14,931 nt of DNA from Lachnospiraceae bacterium UBA4711 (GCA_002404515.1 DHJV01000073.1:1-14931), one strand, 5' to 3'; counted from the stretch's first letter, positions 1 to 5,682 are shown. The notes: a model not told the origin generated them from the letters alone. Numbers and translations: made by a program.

Positions 1-78
1 CAGATAACTAAAAATTATCGATCTCCTTTTTGCTAATATAGATGAATCCTGCTTGCCACTCACGCAAATTTTAATCAC
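1..78 (-). CDS. Possible 5' end of a gene running off the left edge (response-regulator-like start?)
   Basis: A GTG at 76-78 on the minus strand opens a frame of 26 codons that stays open to the window edge. It reads VIKICVSGKQDSSILAK and onward, which loosely resembles the first beta strand and helix of LytTR-type receivers (typically MIKIxxCDDD). The acidic pocket would be replaced by SGKQ. A TTGATT-N17-GATACT promoter-like sequence lies just upstream at 114-142. The ribosome binding site is poor: GGGATAGG directly abuts the GTG. Twenty-six open codons are not significant by themselves, so this is a weak suggestion based on position, promoter and a vague likeness. Confidence 0.25.
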   Translation of the reverse strand, partial: MIKICVSGKQDSSILAKRRSIIFSYL

Positions 79-113
79 CCTATCCCATGTATAATTAAAT
101 ATTTCTTGATTTT

Positions 114-142
114 AGTATCATCGTTACATGCTCAATAATCAA
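114..142 (-). promoter_or_regulatory. Sigma-A-like promoter reading leftward, downstream of the kinase gene
   Basis: On the minus strand TTGATT (137-142) is followed after 17 nt by GATACT (114-119). It lies in the 168-bp region after the kinase stop and would start a transcript near position 107, just ahead of the possible gene start at 78. No convincing rho-independent terminator for the kinase operon is visible here; the CAAGA-TG-TCTTG palindrome at 140-151 has no T-run. Confidence 0.35.
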
Positions 143-168
143 GATGTCTTGCACAAATGGTCGAAATT

Positions 169-993
169 TTAACACTTTCGGTCAGGCAATGCGATTTTTG
201 AACGGAATGTGTGTGTATTCTTATCAAAATCATAGATATATACCCCCTCATGTCTGCGCACGATTTTCTCTATGCTCTGCATGCCAATTCCATGCTCCTC
301 TTTATTTTTTGAGGTGATGAGTTTTCCTGCCTTATCCTTCTTTATTTCCCCAAGATACGAATTTTTTTCTTCTATAACCATCATGCCGGAATGCTCGTTC
401 ACATCCACACGTAATTCGATAAATCCCTGATTACCAGCCGCTTCATACGCATTTTCCAGCAGATTTCCGAATAGCACTGTCATCTCCGTGTCATTCAGAT
501 CAGATAGCACAGCTCCCCGAATATCAACCGCCAATGATATTCCTGCCTTGTCACATACACTCTGATAATATTGCAGGATCACGTTTAACACGGCCCGATT
601 GCAAAACCTTTTCTTCGTAAGCTTCGCATCCACGCAATCCTGCAAAAGCTTCTTCGCTTCCTCAATGTCTTCATGTTCCAATAAACTCTGTACCGTGTAT
701 AGAAAATGCCTTGTATCATGAATCACCGCATGACATGCCTGATTCTCTTCACGAACCATCAGAACTTCCTGCAATCGAACCTGTTCCTGTTTTACCCTCT
801 GTTCCTTCTTGTATACATAATTATAGATGCATAGCAGACCTATAATTATCAGGACAAGCACAATTACAATCACACATGTCCATACATAAGGCAGCGCTTG
901 CTCCATATTATTTATAAAAATAAGAAATCCGATCAGAAAAAAAATGACGATTCCCTGCATGAAAAATAGAATTTCAGATACCTTTCTTTTCAT
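169..993 (-). CDS. Short GHKL-type sensor histidine kinase, AgrC/LytTR-partner class, two TM helices
   Basis: Predicted membrane histidine kinase of 274 aa that would phosphorylate the response regulator encoded immediately upstream. Two hydrophobic segments (about residues 9-28 and 37-60) precede a helical linker. The H-box is HDTRHF with the likely phosphoacceptor His92. The ATPase domain shows the N-box LLENAYEAA (Asn181) and the G-box HGIGMQS (234-240). The C-terminus is complete (IALPDRKC). AgrC-type kinases usually have about six TM helices and over 400 residues, so the sensor part here is minimal: about 10 residues join the two helices, leaving little room to bind a peptide outside. 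The start follows AAGGGGATAAGGG, and 9 nt separate it from the regulator stop, so the two are co-transcribed. Family call is firm; the signal is unknown. Confidence 0.9.
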   Translation of the reverse strand: MKRKVSEILFFMQGIVIFFLIGFLIFINNMEQALPYVWTCVIVIVLVLIIIGLLCIYNYVYKKEQRVKQEQVRLQEVLMVREENQACHAVIHDTRHFLYTVQSLLEHEDIEEAKKLLQDCVDAKLTKKRFCNRAVLNVILQYYQSVCDKAGISLAVDIRGAVLSDLNDTEMTVLFGNLLENAYEAAGNQGFIELRVDVNEHSGMMVIEEKNSYLGEIKKDKAGKLITSKNKEEHGIGMQSIEKIVRRHEGVYIYDFDKNTHTFRSKIALPDRKC

Positions 994-1002
994 AGCTTTC
1001 CC

Positions 1003-1707
1003 TTATCCCCTTCGCAGATATTCTTCATATTTCTTACAAAACTCCGGATACATACGCCTGGATATATGCGCCCTATACTTTCCTTTCGCCAGAATTATTT
1101 CATTCTTTGTAAACCGACTCACATAATCCAGATTTACCAGAAAACTCGTATGAGATTTGCAAAATCTTACCTGATTCAGTTTTTGCTCCCAATCCTCCAG
1201 CTTTCCCTTCACTTCATACTTGGCATCCTTTGTGCATATGTACACACAACGCCTTTGATTCTCAATCATAACAATATCTGCTTCCCGACAGACAATCGTC
1301 TCTCCATTCTGCATAATTGTGATTTTAGGATTCGTATTCCGATACGCCACCAACGCATCTCTCAGATTCCGCTCGATTCGATCCGGCAAAGATGCCTTTT
1401 CGATATACCGAAACACCTGAAAGTCCATCGCATCATCCAGATACTGTTCCGTAAATGATACAATGAAAATCAGTGCATATGGATTTTTCTCTTTGATCCT
1501 CCGTCCGACCTCAATTCCACTTTTCCCCGGCATTTCCACATCCAGAAATACGATATCTGCCATCTCCGGTTCTTCCAGAAGCTTCTCCCCATCTGTAAAT
1601 GTCTTTATTCCTACCTCTATATTATTTTGCCGAAAAAAGCTATCAACTATTTCACTCAGATATTCTAAATATCTGCTATCATCGTCACATAAAAATATAT
1701 GTATCAT
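1003..1707 (-). CDS. LytTR-family response regulator (AgrA/LytR type)
   Basis: A 234-aa DNA-binding response regulator. The N-terminal receiver has the acidic pocket CDDD (7-10), phosphoacceptor Asp56 in IVFLDVEMPGKSG, and a FRYIEKAS segment supplying the conserved Lys. The C-terminal half is a LytTR domain, recognisable by FCKSHTSFLVNLDYV and the closing ISRRMYPEF segment. LytTR proteins bind pairs of direct repeats about 21 bp apart. The ATG at 1707 abuts the TAG of the small upstream ORF (1708-1710), with AGAGGGAAGAG inside that ORF as ribosome binding site, so the two are probably translationally coupled. The downstream kinase gene is its likely partner. The inverted repeat at 1912-1934 is a candidate autoregulatory site, though it does not match the TTTTTGCA element elsewhere in the window. 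Confidence 0.93.
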   Translation of the reverse strand: MIHIFLCDDDSRYLEYLSEIVDSFFRQNNIEVGIKTFTDGEKLLEEPEMADIVFLDVEMPGKSGIEVGRRIKEKNPYALIFIVSFTEQYLDDAMDFQVFRYIEKASLPDRIERNLRDALVAYRNTNPKITIMQNGETIVCREADIVMIENQRRCVYICTKDAKYEVKGKLEDWEQKLNQVRFCKSHTSFLVNLDYVSRFTKNEIILAKGKYRAHISRRMYPEFCKKYEEYLRRG

Positions 1708-1857
1708 CTATAAAATCTCTTCCCTCTCAATTACTATAATGTCCTCTGATTCCTTCGCTTCTTGATCCATATTATGAACAAGTGAGAAAAAGAACAGCCA
1801 CACGATGGCTGTCAGGATAGAAAAAATACTCACCAAATTAAAGATTCTACGTTTCAA
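1708..1857 (-). CDS. Small TTG-initiated single-pass membrane peptide, first gene of the two-component operon
   Basis: A 49-residue ORF starting MKRRIFNLVSIFSILTA and ending IIVIEREEIL. It has a basic N-terminus (KRR), one hydrophobic segment (about residues 5-28) and a strongly acidic tail. The start is TTG at 1855-1857, chosen because a strong AAGGGGG (1867-1873) lies 9 nt upstream; the frame is closed by a stop about 40 bp further up. A good promoter (1896-1924) sits immediately upstream, and the stop codon touches the response regulator ATG. The layout of basic hydrophobic helix, short loop and acidic tail next to an AgrA/AgrC-like pair recalls AgrD peptide precursors. However, there is no Cys for a thiolactone (Ser25 of FFFSLVHNM is the only nearby alternative) and no AgrB protease in the window. 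It could equally be a small membrane modulator of the short kinase. Confidence 0.65.
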   Translation of the reverse strand: MKRRIFNLVSIFSILTAIVWLFFFSLVHNMDQEAKESEDIIVIEREEIL

Positions 1858-1895
1858 CAGATATTGCCCCCTTATACCAACCACGTTTCTTTTAT

Positions 1896-1924
1896 ATCAT
1901 ACTAAATTTCAGATTGTATATCAA
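1896..1924 (-). promoter_or_regulatory. Promoter of the small peptide / response regulator / kinase operon
   Basis: On the minus strand TTGATA (1919-1924) and TATGAT (1896-1901) are separated by exactly 17 nt, close to the sigma-A consensus. Transcription would start near 1889, about 30 nt before the TTG start codon of the 49-residue peptide gene. This is the best promoter match seen on the minus strand in this window. Confidence 0.7.
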
Positions 1925-1934
1925 TCATACAATC
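1912..1934. promoter_or_regulatory. Inverted repeat overlapping the -35 box: candidate operator
   Basis: Perfect 8-bp arms GATTGTAT (1912-1919) and ATACAATC (1927-1934) with a 7-nt spacer lie across the -35 hexamer of the operon promoter. The position suits a repressor, or an activator contacting polymerase. The binding protein is not evident from the sequence. Part of the repeat also overlaps the 3' end of the decayed ORF at 1925-2062, so it could be incidental. Confidence 0.4.
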
Positions 1935-2062
1935 GATTCTTTACGAATCTTAATTTCCAGAATACTTCTGAAACGCTCGCTGTTTTCATCCGACAGTTCG
2001 GACTGATCTGTCATAAACAGTGGAATATTCAGCACATCATCATCAAGCTTCAGAGAATCCAT
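1925..2062 (-). pseudogene. Coding-like remnant, 45 codons, origin unrecognised
   Basis: From ATG at 2062 to TGA at 1925 the minus strand reads MDSLKLDDDVLNIPLFMTDQ and onward to KIRKESIV, with codon use like the surrounding genes. No ribosome binding site precedes the ATG; the frame is open back to a TAA about 33 bp further upstream. Another frame just upstream (about 2074-2139) reads KVSVDRIPPKEVTDEHKKQI before stopping, as if one older gene had been frameshifted. Its 3' end runs into the promoter of the next operon. Most likely the decayed tail of a lost gene; a short live gene without a recognisable RBS is the alternative. No family recognised. Confidence 0.35.
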
Positions 2063-2149
2063 ATAAATTACAATCACAAAATTATTTGTTTTTTATGCTC
2101 ATCGGTCACTTCTTTAGGTGGTATCCTATCTACAGATACTTTACTTTAA

Positions 2150-2208
2150 TTATTTCATTCCGCAATTATTACATGTCCACGTTCTTCAGCTGCATACATA
2201 GGTTCTGT
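2150..2208 (-). pseudogene. Out-of-frame remnant of a second zinc ribbon, downstream of a truncated gene
   Basis: Beyond the stop at 2209, in a different frame, the minus strand still encodes WTCNNCGMK followed by a stop (2150-2179). This matches the second zinc ribbon of the two full-length paralogues (WICNNCGMENS and WTCRNCGMENS). The rest of that ribbon (its C-x-C half) is missing, and the join between is scrambled with a stop. The stretch shows that the gene at 2209-2544 once ended in two ribbons and was shortened by a frameshift plus deletion. Confidence 0.6.
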
Positions 2209-2544
2209 TTATAAACGTTCGCGTATCGGTTTTGCAGTTCCGCAAGAGCAGATTGTCTCATATCTGTCATTCATCTTACCACACTGCGGACACACCCATA
2301 CCGTTCCCGTAGATATGTCGCGTTTCATAGCTTGTACCTTATCCTCTGCAATCCTGCGCTGTATCTCTATCTCATCAAATTCAGGCTCTCTGGGTTTTAT
2401 AAACAGTGTAATAATATATGCAAATACTCCAAACAAAAATCCGAGCACATACCATGCAGATGATTCTCTTCGCTTTTTTTCCATTGCAGCGCCACATATA
2501 TACGCCCACACACATGACCATAACAGCATAAAAACCAATCGCAT
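2209..2544 (-). CDS. Two-TM membrane protein with one zinc ribbon (truncated paralogue)
   Basis: A 111-aa protein. Two hydrophobic segments (about 2-18 and 30-49) are followed by an acidic helix (EPEFDEIEIQRR) and one zinc ribbon, W83-x-C85-x2-C88-x3-N92-x6-C99-x-C101. The spacing resembles RanBP2-type zinc fingers except that the last pair is C-x-C rather than C-x2-C. The start at 2544 (MRLVFMLLW) is preferred over an in-frame ATG at 2583 because AGAGGGAAAGAG lies just before it and it aligns with the paralogues. The upstream paralogue ends 23 bp away, so they share a transcript. The two full-length paralogues carry a second ribbon whose remains lie out of frame at 2150-2179. Function unknown; possibly still expressed in shortened form. 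Confidence 0.75.
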   Translation of the reverse strand: MRLVFMLLWSCVWAYICGAAMEKKRRESSAWYVLGFLFGVFAYIITLFIKPREPEFDEIEIQRRIAEDKVQAMKRDISTGTVWVCPQCGKMNDRYETICSCGTAKPIRERL

Positions 2545-2567
2545 TTTCTCTTTCCCTCTCTTACAAA

Positions 2568-3035
2568 CTATTGATCTTTGCATTTATCATTCTCTGATTT
2601 TTTCATGCCACAATTGCATATGAATACATGTCCGGAATTTTCCATACCGCAGTTATTGCATATCCACGTTTCAACAACCGGTTTTGCTACCGCGTGCGAA
2701 ATAACCCTCGGTGGTTTCCGTTCCCCACACGCACATGCATATACTTTTGAATCATTCACGTTTCTACACACCGGACATATCCAGACACGACCTGCCTCAA
2801 TATCCCCCTTCATTGCACGCGCTCTGTCTGCCTGTACAATTCTTTCAATATCTACTTTGTCCACTTCTTTTATCTTAGGTTTTATAAACCACCACGCAAC
2901 CAAATATGCCAATCCACCAAATATAAAACCAAGCACATACCATGCTGTTGGATCATAGTTCTTTTTTCTCACTTCTTCCCCACATACAAAGGCCCAAAAA
3001 ATCCCTGCTATCACATATACAATTCCTGCTATCAT
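2568..3035 (-). CDS. Two-TM membrane protein with two RanBP2-like zinc ribbons
   Basis: A 155-aa protein of unknown function. Two TM helices (about 2-19 and 31-52) flank a short loop with the family motif YDPTAWYVLGFIFG. A charged helix (about 55-78) leads to two zinc ribbons: W85/C87-C90/N94/C101-C103 and W124/C126-C129/N133/C140-C142. Both fit W-x-C-x2-C-x3-N-x6-C-x-C, close to the RanBP2 zinc-finger pattern. The ribbons are probably cytoplasmic and may bind protein or RNA; this is inference. A paralogue follows after 23 bp, and a third copy lies in the large operon at 9480-9944. The start has GAGGAGCGAGGACG upstream. Its promoter (3090-3117) and the 21-bp-spaced repeat element (3124-3159) lie directly upstream and are shared with the divergent LytTR operon. 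Confidence 0.85.
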   Translation of the reverse strand: MIAGIVYVIAGIFWAFVCGEEVRKKNYDPTAWYVLGFIFGGLAYLVAWWFIKPKIKEVDKVDIERIVQADRARAMKGDIEAGRVWICPVCRNVNDSKVYACACGERKPPRVISHAVAKPVVETWICNNCGMENSGHVFICNCGMKKSENDKCKDQ

Positions 3036-3089
3036 TGACGTCCTCGCTCCTCTATTTCCTTAATTTTTTCAAATGCTGTACCCGCTTTT

Positions 3090-3117
3090 ATAGTACTTGG
3101 ACGCATTTCGTATTCAA
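3090..3117 (-). promoter_or_regulatory. Promoter of the zinc-ribbon membrane gene pair
   Basis: On the minus strand TTGAAT (3112-3117) is followed after 16 nt by TACTAT (3090-3095), continuing into AAAAG. The -35 lies 12 bp from the edge of the TTTTTGCA repeat at 3130. A TTG at the same 12-bp offset is found beside the second copy of the element (TTGTAA, 11848-11853), which suggests the element works on the leftward promoter in both places. Confidence 0.5.
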
Positions 3118-3123
3118 CCCCCA

Positions 3124-3159
3124 TGTCGATTTTTGCAGATTGCGATGCAGTTTTTGCAC
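3124..3159. promoter_or_regulatory. LytTR-type operator candidate: two TTTTTGCA direct repeats 21 bp apart (copy 1)
   Basis: TTTTTGCA occurs at 3130-3137 and 3151-3158, with starts exactly 21 bp (two helical turns) apart. The spacer contains GATGCA and the left flank contains TGTC. Copy 2 at 11860-11895 has the same repeats, spacing, GATGCA and TGTC, giving 28 identical positions of 35. Direct repeats at about this spacing are how LytTR regulators such as ComE and AgrA recognise DNA. It lies between the divergent zinc-ribbon pair (minus) and the LytTR regulator/kinase operon (plus) and could serve both. Confidence 0.6.
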
Positions 3160-3162
3160 AGG

Positions 3163-3191
3163 AACATCTTTTTTTCCAAAATATATATGAT
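3163..3191 (+). promoter_or_regulatory. Weak promoter of the plus-strand LytTR/kinase operon
   Basis: A good -10 (TATGAT, 3186-3191, followed by AAAAT) has no recognisable -35 at the expected place (AACATC, 3163-3168). The second TTTTTGCA repeat ends 27 nt before the -10, that is, next to the -35 region, as expected for an activator-dependent promoter. Start would be near 3198, leaving about 47 nt of leader. Confidence 0.45.
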
Positions 3192-3244
3192 AAAATAGAA
3201 CAGGCATTTTATTAAATTGAATTATTAAAAGGAGACCCCAGACT

Positions 3245-3985
3245 ATGTATCATGTTGTTATTTGTGATGATGATACTTTATTTATAGATCATATGAAATG
3301 TTTATTGCTTCGCGCAGGTTTAAAGCCGGAAACCTGTAAATTCTACAGCTATCTTTCAGCAAGTGAATTCGAAGCAGACTTTCCAAACTTCTATACGATT
3401 GATTTACTGATCTTAGATATCCAGCTTCCAGATGTAAATGGAACGGTATTTGCCAAATCTTTTCGTGAGAAATTTCCAAGCTCCACGCTGGTTTTCTGTT
3501 CCGGGAAGCAGTCTCCAACACCAGAGTCTTTTGAGTCTGAACCATACCGCTATCTGCTCAAAGAATGGTCTGACGAACATATGGTAGAGAAACTTACTTC
3601 GATCGTTGCTCATATTCAGACCGAGAAAGCAGAGCCTTTTATCCATGCCGGATGGTACAGCACACAACTGAAGCTCCCGGCCTCCGAGATAATGTATATC
3701 GCACGCGGACGTGGCTGTTCGAAGATTTATGTATCTAAGAAAAGCCCCTATTATACTTACAATGACAAGATCTTATGCAAAAGTTCTCTGAGTGATCTGC
3801 ATGCTTTACTGCATGATTTTTATTTTGCATATGCGCATAACAGTTACTTAGTAAATCTCCAGCATGTAACATACCTGAATACGACCGAACTGACACTATC
3901 GGATAATAGCATGCTGTCGATCTCTCGCTCCAGACAGAAAGAGTTTCAGGCAATGTTCTTCCGTTATATGAAATCGCAGGATTAG
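3245..3985 (+). CDS. LytTR-family response regulator
   Basis: A 246-aa response regulator. The receiver has the CDDD pocket (7-10), phosphoacceptor Asp58 in LLILDIQLPDVNG, and YRYLLKEW with the conserved Lys106. The LytTR DNA-binding domain occupies about residues 140-240 (FAYAHNSYLVNLQHVTYLN, then LSISRSRQKEFQ). The canonical receiver Ser/Thr is placed in LVFCSG, and the segment after it is unusually polar (KQSPTPESFESEP). The start has AAAAGGAGACC upstream. The kinase gene follows after 8 nt, so the two form an operon. Given the 21-bp-spaced direct repeats just upstream, this regulator is the simplest candidate to bind them and autoregulate; that is inference. It shares little sequence with the minus-strand regulator beyond family motifs. 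Confidence 0.93.
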   Translation: MYHVVICDDDTLFIDHMKCLLLRAGLKPETCKFYSYLSASEFEADFPNFYTIDLLILDIQLPDVNGTVFAKSFREKFPSSTLVFCSGKQSPTPESFESEPYRYLLKEWSDEHMVEKLTSIVAHIQTEKAEPFIHAGWYSTQLKLPASEIMYIARGRGCSKIYVSKKSPYYTYNDKILCKSSLSDLHALLHDFYFAYAHNSYLVNLQHVTYLNTTELTLSDNSMLSISRSRQKEFQAMFFRYMKSQD

Positions 3986-3993
3986 GAGGCAGT

Positions 3994-5307
3994 ATGGACT
4001 ATATTATCTTATTATTCAGTTGTATCGCAGAATACCTTATATTTTCGGATTTTTTTGATGCTTTTTTTACAATTCATCCGAATTTCGAACCGATCCGGAA
4101 TCGTATTTTGATAGCGATTCCTTTCATCGGCATTTATTTTGGTATCAACACATTGCAGATTTCGTATCTGAATATGATTGCGTTCATCTGTCTGTTACTT
4201 CTTTACTCTTTTCTTTATGAAGCAAACTTGAAAGAACGACTGCTGTATATCGTATTTTTGTGTGCGGTTTTTTTCGGCTGCGAATTTTTATTTGCAGTCT
4301 TATTAAATCTGCCTGCATACCTTTTTCATTCCAGCAGTGTTGCGAATCTGTCCACGATTCCTTGGCAGATATTTACATTGAAGCTCCTGACCTATCTGAT
4401 CTGCTGCCTGTATAAGCAGACCTCTGTCAAATCCGCGGCCCGCATGGATCGGAAGATTTTCGCATGCTATTTGTGTATTCCAATTGCATGCATTGCAATG
4501 ATGCTTCTCACATATTATTCCGGTCTGGACTTCGCATTGTCTCCACGCATACGGATATTGCTCTGCGTATTTTTTGCGATCATGCAGTTTGGCAATATTC
4601 TGATCTTCCGCGCATTCCAGAGATACACGGAGCAGCTCAATCACAACCTGCAGAACAGCCTGATCATCTCCGATCAGTCGCTTCGACTGAACTACTATCA
4701 GAAGCTGCTCACAATGGATGAGCATTTGCAGGAGCTGGTGCACGATACGACACATTACATGAAAGCCATCCGCATACTGCTTGACGACGGACATCCAGAC
4801 CAGGCACTTGCACTCATTTCCGAATTGGATACAAAGTTAGATACAACCATCCTTACGCGCTATTCCAAAAACGATATTCTGAATGCGATTTTAACTGAGA
4901 AATCTGAACTTGCCCAATCGCAGGATATCCAAATGTCAATAGATGTACTCCCGGATATTACGTTTGCCGAATTACCGTCCGCGGACATAATATCCATTCT
5001 GTCAAATCTGCTTGATAACGCCATTGAAGCATGTCTGGCGCGCAATAATTCTCGTGTTGTACAACTAACTATTACAAAGAAAAACGAAAATAACTTCTAT
5101 GTGATTATCGTGAAAAATACCTTTGACAAAGCACCGGTTTTACGTGATGGACAATTCGTCTCTAGCAAGACGGACACGAAGCTGCACGGCATCGGCACCA
5201 AAAGTATCCGGCATGCAGTGGAGAACAATCATGGTTTTGTCAATTATTCAATCGAGGAAGGTTTCTTCGTGGCGACTGTGGTATTACCGATAGCATTAAA
5301 CGTGTAG
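3994..5307 (+). CDS. AgrC-like GHKL sensor histidine kinase, about six TM helices
   Basis: A 437-aa membrane kinase of the usual AgrC/LytTR-partner length. The N-terminal 210 residues hold about six hydrophobic segments (roughly 2-25, 36-55, 58-75, 82-108, 124-140, 156-178, 186-207; the first may be re-entrant). A coiled linker precedes the H-box HDTTHYMK with the likely phosphoacceptor His250. The ATPase domain has the N-box LLDNAIEAC (Asn342) and the G-box HGIGTKSI (398-405). AGGAGG lies just before the ATG, 8 nt after the regulator stop. No autoinducer peptide gene or AgrB processing protease is visible next to it, so its ligand is unknown; a peptide or an envelope state are both possible. 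Confidence 0.92.
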   Translation: MDYIILLFSCIAEYLIFSDFFDAFFTIHPNFEPIRNRILIAIPFIGIYFGINTLQISYLNMIAFICLLLLYSFLYEANLKERLLYIVFLCAVFFGCEFLFAVLLNLPAYLFHSSSVANLSTIPWQIFTLKLLTYLICCLYKQTSVKSAARMDRKIFACYLCIPIACIAMMLLTYYSGLDFALSPRIRILLCVFFAIMQFGNILIFRAFQRYTEQLNHNLQNSLIISDQSLRLNYYQKLLTMDEHLQELVHDTTHYMKAIRILLDDGHPDQALALISELDTKLDTTILTRYSKNDILNAILTEKSELAQSQDIQMSIDVLPDITFAELPSADIISILSNLLDNAIEACLARNNSRVVQLTITKKNENNFYVIIVKNTFDKAPVLRDGQFVSSKTDTKLHGIGTKSIRHAVENNHGFVNYSIEEGFFVATVVLPIALNV

Positions 5308-5314
5308 GTTCCTT

Positions 5315-5337
5315 AAATGCTACAATTAGTTGCATTT
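5315..5337 (+). other. Imperfect hairpin after the kinase gene
   Basis: AAATGCTAC (5315-5323) and GTTGCATTT (5329-5337) can pair with one mismatch around AATTA. It begins 8 nt after the kinase stop but lacks a T-run, so it is a poor terminator; it may stabilise or partly terminate the transcript. The 119-bp stretch 5308-5426 holds this, in-frame codons upstream of the next gene (from about 5373), and nothing else recognised. Confidence 0.3.
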
Positions 5338-5426
5338 CTAAAAATCTCTTTACAATCTGCTGTAATTCATGATACAGTTTCCGTGAAATGAGTGCATATG
5401 TAAATAAACCTGAGGAGGTGATTCAC

Positions 5427-5642
5427 ATGTTTTCAGAAGCGTTAAAAATTGCAGATAAAAATACGGTGAAATACATGATTGAAGAACTGCAGGATAAATT
5501 ACAGCAGACCGAGGATGAATTACAACAAGCGGAAGAAAATCAGAAACAAGAAGCGGAACTGCGCAAGCAGGCTGAAGATGAATTACAGCGATCAAAAGAA
5601 GAAATTGCTCAGTTGAAAGCATTGTTAGCTAAAAAGCAATAA
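5427..5642 (+). CDS. Short coiled-coil protein, possible tail of a larger lost protein
   Basis: A 71-aa protein, MFSEALKIADKNTVKYMIEE followed by a continuous Gln/Glu/Lys-rich coiled coil to the end. ATG 5427 is chosen because GAGGAGGTGATTCAC is placed ideally before it; an in-frame ATG at 5388 has no RBS. Upstream codons back to the stop at 5370-5372 (YSFREMSAYVNKPEEVIH) look like real protein. The start of the head (FSEALKIADKNTVKYMIEE) resembles, from memory and without a search, C-terminal tails of Rpn/PD-(D/E)XK-type transposase-related proteins in Lachnospiraceae. So it may be a remnant that gained, or kept, its own translation start. It is followed by a strong terminator. Function unknown. 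Confidence 0.6.
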   Translation: MFSEALKIADKNTVKYMIEELQDKLQQTEDELQQAEENQKQEAELRKQAEDELQRSKEEIAQLKALLAKKQ

Positions 5643-5647
5643 TCCAC

Positions 5648-5682
5648 AATGGCACCTTTTTTTAACGGTGCCATTTTATTTC
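5648..5682 (+). terminator. Rho-independent terminator
   Basis: A perfect 9-bp stem, AATGGCACC (5648-5656) with GGTGCCATT (5667-5675), has a 10-nt loop and is followed by TTATTTC. It lies 5 bp after the coiled-coil gene stop. On the minus strand the stem lacks a downstream T-run, so it should work mainly rightward, although it also sits 33 bp after the end of the converging seven-gene operon. Confidence 0.8.

Noticed and set aside
20..31. AAAAAGGAGATC on the minus strand, a good ribosome-binding-site match
   Set aside because: No start codon follows at proper distance before the window edge, and it may lie inside the frame open from 78.
104..144. TCTTGATT...AATCAAGA as a terminator of the kinase operon
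   Set aside because: The loop is 25 nt, there is no adequate T-run, and one arm overlaps the promoter-like sequence at 137-142.
1708..1857. Calling the small ORF an AgrD autoinducer precursor
   Set aside because: It has no Cys, only a possible Ser, and no AgrB protease gene is in the window; kept only as a hypothesis.
4303..4794. 163-codon open frame on the minus strand
   Set aside because: It lies opposite the AgrC-like kinase, has no ribosome binding site or family features.
5648..5682. Bidirectional terminator for the two converging operons
   Set aside because: On the minus strand the stem is followed by GTGGATT rather than a T-run, so only rightward termination is supported.
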